From Dehalococcoidia bacterium (GTDB lineage Bacteria; Chloroflexota; Dehalococcoidia; SZUA-161), in contig JACUUS010000103.1 of NCBI GenBank assembly GCA_014859215.1, positions 1 to 8,401 of the forward strand: a stretch of 8,401 bases of DNA, read 5' to 3'. The notes below the pieces were generated by a model that saw nothing but the letters and a program-made list of their open reading frames with translations, did not search any database and was not told where the DNA came from. The position numbers and the translations under genes were made by a program. Positions 1-6,742 of this stretch are shown here, in pieces (position 1 is the stretch's first letter; every line of letters starts with the position of its first letter).

Positions 1-17
1 TAGGAACAGAGCTAACT

Positions 18-233
18 CTACCAGCTTTCCTGCTGGAGCCTGGCTATAAGCCACTTCTTCAATCTTTCGTCGAGCTTTCCTACCCAGGACTCTATCTTCC
101 TTATGTCGCCGCTCAATATAGCGGCCTTCTCCTCCGCGGTCAGGTCGTATTCCTTCAGCGCCTCGGCCGGGTTAGCGGCCAGCCGCGCGAAGAACGCGTT
201 GTCCTGCGCCGCCCGGTCCAGCACCGCCAGCAC
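18..233 (-). repeat. C-terminal tail module of FdhA, copy 1 of an intra-operon duplicated domain
   Basis: This encodes FdhA residues 916-986. By hand alignment about 50 of 71 residues match the small protein encoded at 5481-5699, with one single-codon indel near KEY-DLT versus ADYYTLT. Shared blocks are LAVL, RAA, ARLA, GDIRKIE, WVGKLD, KWL and the terminal ARLQQESW. DNA similarity is visible but third codon positions have diverged, so the copy is old and kept at protein level. The pattern of an F..RL..N start, an EAL..Y.LT.EE..A middle and a GD end resembles small helical LigA/Nif11-like domains. That comparison is from memory and the function is unknown. Confidence 0.85.
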
Positions 234-2978
234 CGCGCGCACCGCCGACACCTTGAACTCAGGAATCTTCGCCGACGGGTCGAGCGCGTCGTTGGTCAGG
301 ATATTAACCGGCGACTCCTTCCAGTGGAAGGCCATGAAGGCCAGCCCCGGTGAAGTCTCCTCGGTTATGCGCACGGGCGCTTCGATCTGCCCGCGCTCGG
401 ACGCCACTATTATTATGTCGCCGTCCAATATGCCCAGCTTGTGCGCGTCGACCGGGTGGAGGTCAACCCACGCGGCCGGGTTTATCTTGTCCAGTATTTC
501 CGACCGCCGGCTCATGCTGCCCGTGTGCCAGTGCTCCAGCACGCGCCCGGTAGTCAGTATCAGCGGGTACTCGGTCGAGACTGATTCCGCGGGAGGGCGG
601 TACTCGACGGCATGGAATTTACCCAGGCCGCGCGTGAACTTCTCGCGATGCAGTATCGGCGTGCCGGGATGCTCCCTGGTCGGGCAGGGCCACTGGAGGC
701 CGTAACCATCCAGTCGGTTATAGTGGACTCCCCCGTATATCGGCGCCAGCGAGGATATCTCCTCCATGATGCTCTCCGCGCTCTCGTAGGCGAACGGGTA
801 GCCCAGCTTCTGCGCCAGCAGGGTGATTATCTCCCAGTCCGGCTTCGCCTCGCCCGGCGGCTCCACGGCCTTGTTCACCTTCTGGACCCGTCGCTCGGTG
901 TTGGTGAAGGTGCCGCTCTTCTCCGCGAACGCCGCCGCGGGGAGAATAACGTCTGCCATCACGGCCGTCTCGGTGGGGAAAATGTCCTGGACCACCATGA
1001 ACTCAAGCGCATTCAGCGCCCTCTTCACATGGTCCAGCGACGGCTCGCTCATCATGGGGTTCTCGCCCACTATGTACAGCGCCTTGATCTTGCCCTTGAT
1101 CGCGGCGTCTATCATCTCGGTGACCGGGATGCCGGGCTTATCGCCGATTGTGCAGTCCCAGGCCTGCTCAAACTTCGCCCTCGCTTCCGGATTGTCTACC
1201 CGCTGGTACCCGGGCAGTACGTTCGGCAAAGCGCCCATGTCGCAGGAACCCTGCACGTTGTTCTGTCCCCTGAGAGGACTGAACCCGGTGCCCTCGCGGC
1301 CGATGTTGCCGGTGAGCATCAGCAGGTTCGCTACGCTCTTCGCGTTGTCCGTGCCGGTGGTGTGCTGGGTGATGCCCATCCCGTAGAGCACCGCTGCCTT
1401 TCCGGCGCCGGCGAACATCCGGGCCGCCTTCTCGATCTCGGCAGCCGGGACTCCGGTGATCTTCTCCACCTTCTCGGGGGTGTACTTCTCCACCATCGCG
1501 GCAAGCTCCTCGAAGCCTTCCGTGCGTTCCTCGATGAACTTCCGGTTATGGAGGCCTTCCCTGATAATCACGTTCATCATGGCGTTAAGCAGGGCCACGT
1601 CGCTGCCGGGCTGGTGCTGCAGGTGCACGTCGGCAAGGGCCGTTAGCTCTATCGAACGCGGGTCGGCGACAATCAGCTTCGTCCCCCTGTTCTTGATCGA
1701 CTGCCGGACGGTCCTCCCGATAATAGGATGGCAGTCGGTGGTATTGGACCCGATGATGAACAGGAGGTCAGCCGCCGCGATGTCCGTCATGGAGTTGCTC
1801 ATGGCGCCGTCGCCAAACGCGGCCAAAGCCGCCACCACCGTCGAAGCATGGCACAGGCGCGCGCAGTGATCGACATTATTGGTGCCCAGCACGGCCCGCG
1901 CGAACTTCTGGACCAGGTAGTTCTCCTCGTTTGTGCACTTGGCGGAGCTCAGAACGCCCACGCTGTCGGGGCCGGACCTTTCCTTGATCGCGGTCAGCTT
2001 GCCGGCCACCAGCTCCAGCGCCTCATCCCAGGTCGCCTCGCGGAACACGTCCCGCAGGTTACCGTTTGTCTTGACATCCTTGCCCCGGCCTTCCTTCCTG
2101 ATAAGCGGCTTCGTCAGCCGGTCGGCGTGGTGGACAAAGTCGAACCCGAAGCGCCCTTTCACGCAGAGTCCGCCCTGGTTGACCGGGCTTTCCTTGTCCC
2201 CGCGGACGCTGACGATCTCGTTGCCGCGAATGCCCAGGTACAGCGCGCAGCCCACTCCGCAGTAAGGACAGATGGTCTTGACCTCGTGAGTTGGCAGCAC
2301 GGCCTTCTTCGGCAGGAGCGCTCCGGTTGGACATCGATCGACGCACTCGCCGCAGGACTTGCAGATGGAATCCGATATCGGTTTATCGCCGAAGGTGCTG
2401 ACCCTGGCGTCGTAGCCTCGATAGGCGAGGTCTATCGCCCCCACGCAGACAACTTCGTGGCAGGCGCGCACGCACTTCGCGCAGAGTATACACTTGTTTG
2501 GGTCGCGGTCGAACGCCGGGTGGCTGCGGTCGATGGGCAGGACCCGCGTGCCCTTGCGCATTCTCTTGAAATGGTCGTCGTCAATACCTATATATCGTGC
2601 GACCGTCTGAAGATCGCAGGCCTGGTTCCTGGCGCAGGTCAGGCACTCGCCGTGGTGGTTGGCCATGATGAGCTCGATGGTCATCAGGCGCGATTGGTTG
2701 ACCTTCGGGGTCTCCGTGTGCACCACCATTCCGTCCACAGCTTTCGTGGTACAGGCCGTGACAAGACCCCGCATCCCGTCTATCTCGACGATGCACAACC
2801 GGCAGGCGCCGTAAGGCTTCAGGTCCGGGTCATTACATAGTGTCGGAATGTAAACGCCCGCTCCCAGCGCCGCCTCCAGCACCGAGACGCCCGCCGGAGC
2901 TTCGACCTTTTTGCCGTTGATGGTCAGGGCGATCGTATTCGTTTTCGTGTCCGCGACGGGCTTCGCTATTGTGGCCAT
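18..2978 (-). CDS. fdhA: Formate dehydrogenase catalytic (alpha) subunit, NuoG-like, cysteine type, with extra C-terminal tail
   Basis: Predicted to oxidise formate to CO2 (or the reverse) at a Mo/W-bis-MGD centre in the cytoplasm. The 986 aa read in order as follows. A [2Fe-2S] domain has C48, C59, C62 and C76. A NuoG-type His-ligated [4Fe-4S] site has H108, C112, C115 and C121. A two-cluster ferredoxin domain has C163/166/169/173 and C206/209/212/216. The molybdopterin-oxidoreductase [4Fe-4S] site has C237, C240, C244 and C272. The catalytic body has HCARLCHAST, where C376 (codon 1851-1853, TGC) sits at the selenocysteine position and is followed by H377. The RGQNNVQG motif holds the conserved Arg (R570). 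The dinucleotide-binding domain spans about 803-910. Residues after about 912 are an unusual extension matching the small protein encoded at 5481-5783. The ATG at 2978 is chosen because GGAGG lies 5 nt upstream and the [2Fe-2S] domain begins soon after; an in-frame extension to 3098 would overlap the upstream gene. It is the last gene of the operon within the window. Confidence 0.93.
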   Translation of the reverse strand: MATIAKPVADTKTNTIALTINGKKVEAPAGVSVLEAALGAGVYIPTLCNDPDLKPYGACRLCIVEIDGMRGLVTACTTKAVDGMVVHTETPKVNQSRLMTIELIMANHHGECLTCARNQACDLQTVARYIGIDDDHFKRMRKGTRVLPIDRSHPAFDRDPNKCILCAKCVRACHEVVCVGAIDLAYRGYDARVSTFGDKPISDSICKSCGECVDRCPTGALLPKKAVLPTHEVKTICPYCGVGCALYLGIRGNEIVSVRGDKESPVNQGGLCVKGRFGFDFVHHADRLTKPLIRKEGRGKDVKTNGNLRDVFREATWDEALELVAGKLTAIKERSGPDSVGVLSSAKCTNEENYLVQKFARAVLGTNNVDHCARLCHASTVVAALAAFGDGAMSNSMTDIAAADLLFIIGSNTTDCHPIIGRTVRQSIKNRGTKLIVADPRSIELTALADVHLQHQPGSDVALLNAMMNVIIREGLHNRKFIEERTEGFEELAAMVEKYTPEKVEKITGVPAAEIEKAARMFAGAGKAAVLYGMGITQHTTGTDNAKSVANLLMLTGNIGREGTGFSPLRGQNNVQGSCDMGALPNVLPGYQRVDNPEARAKFEQAWDCTIGDKPGIPVTEMIDAAIKGKIKALYIVGENPMMSEPSLDHVKRALNALEFMVVQDIFPTETAVMADVILPAAAFAEKSGTFTNTERRVQKVNKAVEPPGEAKPDWEIITLLAQKLGYPFAYESAESIMEEISSLAPIYGGVHYNRLDGYGLQWPCPTREHPGTPILHREKFTRGLGKFHAVEYRPPAESVSTEYPLILTTGRVLEHWHTGSMSRRSEILDKINPAAWVDLHPVDAHKLGILDGDIIIVASERGQIEAPVRITEETSPGLAFMAFHWKESPVNILTNDALDPSAKIPEFKVSAVRAVLAVLDRAAQDNAFFARLAANPAEALKEYDLTAEEKAAILSGDIRKIESWVGKLDERLKKWLIARLQQESW

Positions 2979-2983
2979 GATAT

Positions 2984-2988
2984 CCTCC
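2984..2988 (-). promoter_or_regulatory. Ribosome binding site deciding the FdhA start
   Basis: On the minus strand ACGGAGGATATC precedes ATG 2978-2976, so GGAGG lies 5 nt from the start. This supports the 986-aa protein rather than the longer reading from 3098, whose first 40 residues look unlike protein of this family and overlap the upstream gene. Confidence 0.75.
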
Positions 2989-3007
2989 GTTCTTGCCCTT
3001 GACTGAA

Positions 3008-4918
3008 TCAGGCCCTGCTGCTTACGGGAACAGGTTCGACCGGCGCGGTTATCGCCTCTCCCGAGGCTTTGGCGACAGCGCTGAATTTGGCCGGGCATAC
3101 CTCAAGGCAGGTCCCGCACTTGCTGCATTTCGCCTGGTCTATGACGTGGACCATACGTTTGCCGCCGAGAATCGCCTCCACCGGGCAGGCCCTGGCGCAG
3201 ATTCCGCAGCCTTCGCATTTGTCGGGAATGATGTAGTAGTTGATGAGGTCCTTGCAGGACAGCGCCGGGCACCGTTTTTCGTTCACGTGGGCCTCGTATT
3301 CGTCCCGGAAATACCGAATGGTCGTGAGCACGGGGTTCGGGGCCGTGCCGCCCAGGGCGCAGAGGGATCCGTTTTTCACGGACTCGCTCAGCTCCAGGAG
3401 CAGCTCGATGTCCCCTTCCCTGCCCTCGCCGCTGCTCACTTCTTCCATAATATCCAGCATCTGCTTCGTCCCCCACCGACAGGGGATACATTTCCCGCAG
3501 GACTCCGACTGGGTGAAGGTCAGGAAGTACTTGGCTACATCGACCATGCAGGTGCTCTCATCCAGCACCACCATCCCTCCGGAACCGACGATCGATCCCG
3601 CGGCAGCCAGTGACTCGTAGTCGACCGGCGAATCGAGGAAGCTCGCAGGCAGGCAGCCGCCGGACGGTCCTCCGGTCTGTACAGCCTTGAACTCTTTCCC
3701 GTCGGGGATTCCTCCGCCGATCCCATATATGATCTCGCGCAGGCTGATGCCCATCGGGACCTCGATGAGGCCCGGCCGCAACACCTTGCCTACCAGCGAG
3801 AAGGTCTTGGTACCCTTGCTCTTCTCCGTGCCGTAGCCCGCGTACCAGTCACCACCTTTTTCCAGGATCGCGGATACGTTGCCCCAGGTCTCCACGTTGT
3901 TGATATTCGTGGGCTTGCCCCACAGGCCGGACTGCGCGGGGAAGGGCGGTCGCGACCGCGGCATTCCTCTGCCCCCCTCGATGGAGGCGATCATCGCGGT
4001 CTCTTCACCGCAGACAAACGCGCCTGCGCCCTCCTTGATCTTGACATGGAAGTTGAAGCCCGAGCCCACTATGTCATCACCGAGCAGGCCGTGGTCTTCC
4101 ATCTGCTCCAGGGCCGTCCTGAGCCTCTTGATCGCCAGCGGGTACTCGGCCCTGATGTAGATGTAGCCCTCGGAGGCGCCGATCGCGTAGGCACCGATGA
4201 GCATTCCTTCGAGCACGGCGTGCGGGTCGCCCTCGAGCAGCGCTCTGTCCATAAACGCTCCCGGGTCGCCCTCGTCCGCGTTACAGATAATGTATTTCTG
4301 AGCGCCCGGGGCATCGTGGCAGAACTGCCACTTCATCCCCGTTGGGAAGCCTGCCCCACCGCGGCCGCGGAGCCCGGACTTCTTGATCTCGTCTATTACT
4401 CCCTGCTGCGTCATACCGAGGGCTCTCTCAAAGCCCCTGTAACCGCCGTTGGCCACGTAGTGATAGATAATCTCCGGGTTGATGTTTCCGCAGTTCCGCA
4501 GGGCGATGCGCACCTGGGGCTTGAGTACTGGCTGATCGAGAAGGTCGGTTATGCCCTCAAATGACCCACCCGGCCTGCACCCCAGCGCCAGGTCAGGCCG
4601 CGGGTTTCCGCCCACCAGGTAATCCTTGACTATCTCCCTTGCCAACTCAGGCGTTACATTTCCATAGAAGATGCCGGCGGCGCCGGGCTTCACAATCTCG
4701 ACCAGCGGTTCGGCGTAGCAGAGCCCTATGCATCCCACATGAATGATGTCCGCCTTGATTCCGCTCCCGGCGGTCTCGCTTTCGAGGGCTTTGAGGACCT
4801 CATCTGCGCCCGCCGCAAGGCCGCAGGTGCCTGTACCTATGAAAATGCGGGCCACAGGACTGTCCTGCAAAGCCCGCCATTGAGAGATTGCTTCTGACCT
4901 GAGTTTCTCGAAGCTCAT
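3008..4918 (-). CDS. nuoF: NuoF-like NAD(P)H/FMN subunit with N-terminal thioredoxin-like and C-terminal 2[4Fe-4S] domains
   Basis: Diaphorase subunit expected to pass electrons between FdhA clusters and NAD(P) through FMN. It has 636 aa, longer than complex I NuoF (about 440), as in soluble hydrogenase and formate dehydrogenase versions. Residues about 20-110 form a thioredoxin-like ferredoxin domain with C32, C63 and C67, where I27 stands at the usual first Cys. The NuoF core follows: GLRGRGGAGFPTG at 182-194 (FMN/NADH loop), CNADEGDPGAF at 212-222, CGEETA at 303-308, and the [4Fe-4S] ligands C474, C477, C480 and C520. An extra CPALSC lies at 550-555. A two-cluster ferredoxin end has C568/571/574/578 and C598/601/604/608. 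The ATG at 4918 has AGGAGG 6 nt upstream (4925-4930). It lies 30 nt after the NuoE-like gene and 29 nt before fdhA. NAD versus NADP preference cannot be read from the sequence. Confidence 0.93.
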   Translation of the reverse strand: MSFEKLRSEAISQWRALQDSPVARIFIGTGTCGLAAGADEVLKALESETAGSGIKADIIHVGCIGLCYAEPLVEIVKPGAAGIFYGNVTPELAREIVKDYLVGGNPRPDLALGCRPGGSFEGITDLLDQPVLKPQVRIALRNCGNINPEIIYHYVANGGYRGFERALGMTQQGVIDEIKKSGLRGRGGAGFPTGMKWQFCHDAPGAQKYIICNADEGDPGAFMDRALLEGDPHAVLEGMLIGAYAIGASEGYIYIRAEYPLAIKRLRTALEQMEDHGLLGDDIVGSGFNFHVKIKEGAGAFVCGEETAMIASIEGGRGMPRSRPPFPAQSGLWGKPTNINNVETWGNVSAILEKGGDWYAGYGTEKSKGTKTFSLVGKVLRPGLIEVPMGISLREIIYGIGGGIPDGKEFKAVQTGGPSGGCLPASFLDSPVDYESLAAAGSIVGSGGMVVLDESTCMVDVAKYFLTFTQSESCGKCIPCRWGTKQMLDIMEEVSSGEGREGDIELLLELSESVKNGSLCALGGTAPNPVLTTIRYFRDEYEAHVNEKRCPALSCKDLINYYIIPDKCEGCGICARACPVEAILGGKRMVHVIDQAKCSKCGTCLEVCPAKFSAVAKASGEAITAPVEPVPVSSRA

Positions 4919-4948
4919 CGGTTGCCTCCTTGATTGCGCTGAGCGGCA

Positions 4949-5449
4949 TCAGGCGCCGCCGTCTTCCACCAGCTTCCTGACCTTCGGCAACGTCATCCTG
5001 CCGTACACCTGGTCGTTGACCACCACGACCGGAGCGAGGGCGCACGAACCGAAACAGGCCACCGTCTCCAGGGAGTACTCGAGGTCGGGTGTGGTCTCCC
5101 CGGCCTTGACTCCGAGCCGCTTCTCCAGTTCGCCGAGCAACTGCGGCGCGCCGCGCACATGGCAGCCGGTGCCCCGGCAGACCTTGATGATATTCCGGCC
5201 CGTGGGTACAAGCTTGAACTGCGCGTAGAACGTAGCCACGCCGAAGACCGAGCTTTCACGAATACCGAGGAATCTTGCTATTTGTTTCATCGACTCCTCG
5301 GGCAGGTAGCCGAACGCTTCCTGTACTTTCTGGAGTACGGGGATCAGCTCACTCGAATCACCCTTGAACCTTGCCAGAATCTCGCCGACCCGGACCTTTA
5401 CCGGGTCCTGGACGATCATAACCGGTTGGGTCGCCTGTGTTACAGTCAT
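4949..5449 (-). CDS. nuoE: NuoE-like [2Fe-2S] thioredoxin-fold subunit
   Basis: Small electron-transfer partner of the NuoF-like subunit, cytoplasmic. At 166 aa it is the usual length for NuoE/HndA/HydC relatives. An N-terminal helical bundle (about residues 15-75, with LIPVLQKVQEAFGYLP and VFGVATFYAQF, both family hallmarks) precedes the thioredoxin-like [2Fe-2S] domain. The ligands are C91 and C96 (CRGTGC, spacing x4) and C132 and C136 (CFGSC, spacing x3), so the set is complete. The start at 5449 has only a modest GGGGTG ribosome site (5454-5459); ATG at residue 11 (MIVQDP) is an alternative. It lies 31 nt downstream of the small-protein gene and 30 nt upstream of the NuoF-like gene, so it is co-transcribed. 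It could equally belong to a hydrogenase, but the following fdhA makes formate dehydrogenase the natural assignment. Confidence 0.93.
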   Translation of the reverse strand: MTVTQATQPVMIVQDPVKVRVGEILARFKGDSSELIPVLQKVQEAFGYLPEESMKQIARFLGIRESSVFGVATFYAQFKLVPTGRNIIKVCRGTGCHVRGAPQLLGELEKRLGVKAGETTPDLEYSLETVACFGSCALAPVVVVNDQVYGRMTLPKVRKLVEDGGA

Positions 5450-5480
5450 ATTGCACCCCGGTCATCTTAGATATAGTTGA

Positions 5481-5699
5481 CTACCAGCTCTCCTGCTGAA
5501 GCCGGGCCCAGAGCCACTTGCTCAGCCGCTTGTCGAGCTTGCCCACCCACTTTTCGATCTTCCTGATGTCTCCGCAGGCAAGCGCCGCGCACTCTTCGGA
5601 GGTAAGCGTGTAGTAGTCCGCAAGTGCTTCGGTCGCGTTTTCCGCCAGCCTGGCCTGGAAATCGGTATCCTCAGCTGCCCGTTCCAGCACGGCGAGAAT
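5481..5699 (-). repeat. Copy 2 of the duplicated tail module (stand-alone form)
   Basis: This is the partner of the copy in 18-233, in the same orientation and about 5.5 kb apart. It is one codon longer (72 versus 71 aligned residues). The first bases of both, read on the plus strand, are nearly identical (ctaccagct, one difference, then tcctgctg), because both genes end in the same residues and the same TAG stop. Confidence 0.85.
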
Positions 5700-5783
5700 G
5701 AGCTCCCGTCCTTTCAGGAACTCCTTCGACATATGCCTTCCTCGCTCTGCTGTTTCCCTCGGCGTCAGATTTGCCGTCTTCAT
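5481..5783 (-). CDS. Small protein homologous to the FdhA C-terminal tail; first gene of the formate dehydrogenase operon
   Basis: I do not recognise a named family. From ATG 5783 it is 100 aa, with no signal peptide, no membrane segment and no metal-binding Cys motif; it has two Cys, in SEECAALACGD. The C-terminal 72 residues are the stand-alone version of the FdhA tail, ending in the same ARLQQESW. It is charged and probably helical, with a Trp-rich end (KWVGKLD, KWLWARLQQESW). Start choice: the AAGGGGG at 5789-5795, 5 nt before ATG 5783, is a near-consensus ribosome site. ATG 5732 (MSKEFLKG) with GAGGAAGG upstream is a credible shorter start of 83 aa. GTG 5813 and ATG 5804 have poor sites. 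As first gene of the operon, it may bind or regulate the complex at the place where the FdhA tail docks. That is inference only. Confidence 0.8.
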   Translation of the reverse strand: MKTANLTPRETAERGRHMSKEFLKGRELILAVLERAAEDTDFQARLAENATEALADYYTLTSEECAALACGDIRKIEKWVGKLDKRLSKWLWARLQQESW

Positions 5784-5831
5784 GTCAACCCCCTTTTCTC
5801 TCATGATTTCCACTGCGCCGTCTATATGCTA

Positions 5832-5846
5832 ATTCCATGGCGGAAT
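5832..5846. promoter_or_regulatory. Short inverted repeat ATTCC-N5-GGAAT upstream of the small-protein gene
   Basis: ATTCC (5832-5836) and GGAAT (5842-5846) flank a 5-nt centre and lie about 50 bp upstream of ATG 5783, where an operator or leader structure for the minus-strand operon would be expected. It is short and could be chance. Confidence 0.25.
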
Positions 5847-5908
5847 GTAGTCATTGGACTGAGGCCCGATTTCAGAAGGCCTTTAGTAGCAACTCCGAAT
5901 GGCCGGAA

Positions 5909-5940
5909 GTACAATGCAAAGATGTACTGAGGTACAATGC
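5909..5940 (+). repeat. Direct repeats GTACAATGC, candidate operators
   Basis: GTACAATGC occurs at 5909-5917 and 5932-5940, 23 bp start to start. A shorter copy, GTACAAT, occurs at 5975-5981 on the -10 box. With another GTAC at 5924, four GTAC sites fall within about 70 bp. These may be binding sites for the response regulator encoded next door, though no known consensus is matched. Confidence 0.5.
5923..5936. promoter_or_regulatory. Perfect dyad TGTAC-TGAG-GTACA
   Basis: TGTAC at 5923-5927 and GTACA at 5932-5936 are exact inverted repeats around a 4-nt centre, about 17 bp upstream of the -35 box of the plus-strand promoter. A palindromic TGTACA also lies at 5974-5979, inside the promoter. 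The shape suits a dimeric DNA-binding protein. Confidence 0.45.
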
Positions 5941-5952
5941 GAATCAATTTTG

Positions 5953-5981
5953 TTGGCAGTTCGACCGTAATACTGTACAAT
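5953..5981 (+). promoter_or_regulatory. Sigma-70-like promoter for the response regulator/kinase pair
   Basis: TTGGCA at 5953-5958 (one mismatch to TTGACA) is followed by a 17-nt spacer and TACAAT at 5976-5981 (one mismatch to TATAAT). Transcription would start near 5988, giving a leader of about 35 nt before ATG 6022. The -10 overlaps a GTACAAT motif that also occurs twice upstream, so this promoter may be bound by a regulator. Confidence 0.6.
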
Positions 5982-6014
5982 AGGCCGTGGACGACGGCGG
6001 CATTCGAAGCCGAC

Positions 6015-6020
6015 CGGAGG
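6015..6020 (+). promoter_or_regulatory. Ribosome binding site unusually close to the response regulator start
   Basis: CGGAGG ends only 1 nt before ATG 6022 (GGAGGCATG). The next codon is TTG at 6025, which would give a 4-nt gap. No other in-frame start exists nearby upstream, so translation may be inefficient or may begin at TTG. Confidence 0.5.
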
Positions 6021-6021
6021 C

Positions 6022-6717
6022 ATGTTGGAAACCGCCAGAGCTAAATGCCGTATTCTCATTGCGGACGATCACCCGCTTCTCCGTGAGGCGATGCGAAACG
6101 CTTTTGACCAGCACGACGATATGCAGGTCGTGGGCGAAGCGAGCGACGGGCAGGAAGCTGTCAATCTCACCTCGGAGCTACACCCCGACATAGTCATAAT
6201 GGATATCGTCATGCCCAGGCTGAATGGAATCGAAGCGACCAAGGAGATAAGGAAGGTAAGCCCTGCCACGGCGGTCCTTATACTGACCGCCTATGACGAT
6301 GATCGGTACGTAATAGGCTTGCTCGAAGCGGGAGCAGCCGGGTATCTGCTCAAGAGCGCCCGGAGCCAGGTCCTGGTCGACGCGGTACGGACGGTAAATA
6401 ACGGCGAGTCAGTGCTGCACCCCAGCATAATAGCGAAAGCCCTCAAGTACGGTCTCAGGATGCATAATGAAGCGGTCGGGAAAAAGCCGGAGGAGCAGCT
6501 GAGCGACAGGGAAATCGAGGTCCTCAAGCTTGCGGCGAAGGGTATCGGCAACAAGGATATAGCGAGTGAGCTCTGCGTAAGCATTCGTACGGTCAAAGCA
6601 CACCTCTCGAGCATCTTCAGTAAGATGGGCGTGGCATCCCGCACTGAAGCCGTCGTCAAAGGCTCCCGCGAGGGCTGGCTCACCTTCGAGGATGTTGCAC
6701 ACAGCGACGAAGTCTGA
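6022..6717 (+). CDS. NarL/FixJ-family two-component response regulator with LuxR-type HTH
   Basis: Cytoplasmic transcription factor of 231 aa, normal for the family. The receiver domain covers residues about 9-125: acidic pair D15/D16, phosphoacceptor D61 (IVIMDIVMP), T89 (LILTA) and K111 (GYLLK), all the expected switch residues. A linker of about 30 residues leads to a LuxR/GerE helix-turn-helix at about 158-215 (LSDREIEVLKLAAKGIGNKD, then a recognition helix with SIRTVKAHLSSIFSKMG). It precedes the histidine kinase and is almost certainly its partner. It is transcribed divergently from the formate dehydrogenase operon from a good promoter, which suggests control of that operon and/or of its own gene. 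The target is inferred; the family assignment is firm. Confidence 0.95.
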   Translation: MLETARAKCRILIADDHPLLREAMRNAFDQHDDMQVVGEASDGQEAVNLTSELHPDIVIMDIVMPRLNGIEATKEIRKVSPATAVLILTAYDDDRYVIGLLEAGAAGYLLKSARSQVLVDAVRTVNNGESVLHPSIIAKALKYGLRMHNEAVGKKPEEQLSDREIEVLKLAAKGIGNKDIASELCVSIRTVKAHLSSIFSKMGVASRTEAVVKGSREGWLTFEDVAHSDEV

Positions 6718-6742
6718 CGCCCGCTCATCCTCCGACTGGAAA

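Larger units (their letters stand above)
5784..6021. promoter_or_regulatory. Divergent intergenic regulatory region
   Basis: About 240 bp separate the minus-strand operon from the plus-strand regulator pair, and the stretch is more AT-rich than its surroundings. I see a plus-strand sigma-70-like promoter, several GTAC-containing repeats and a small inverted repeat, listed separately. I could not find a convincing -35/-10 pair for the minus-strand operon, so that promoter may be activator-dependent or use another sigma factor. No tRNA, riboswitch or credible gene is visible here. Confidence 0.7.

Noticed and set aside
612..1646. Long plus-strand open frame (344 codons) inside fdhA
   Set aside because: It lies antisense to a clearly conserved catalytic subunit, its translation is rich in R, H, L, G and V with no recognisable motif, and it is explained by GC-rich codon bias on the other strand.
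1728..2840. Long plus-strand open frame (370 codons) antisense to the FdhA N-terminal half
   Set aside because: It is a shadow of the Fe-S and catalytic coding sequence; there is no family resemblance and no ribosome site that I could see.
2979..3098. Upstream extension of fdhA to an ATG at 3098
   Set aside because: The extra 40 residues are basic and unlike the family, overlap the NuoF-like gene, and a good GGAGG site supports ATG 2978.
18..5449. Assignment as part of respiratory complex I (NuoEFG)
   Set aside because: The NuoG-like protein has the intact formate dehydrogenase active-site motif and full molybdopterin domains, and no other complex I subunit is present in the window.
5733..5930. 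Plus-strand small open frame crossing the intergenic region
   Set aside because: It overlaps the start of the small-protein gene in antisense and has no visible ribosome site or recognisable motif.
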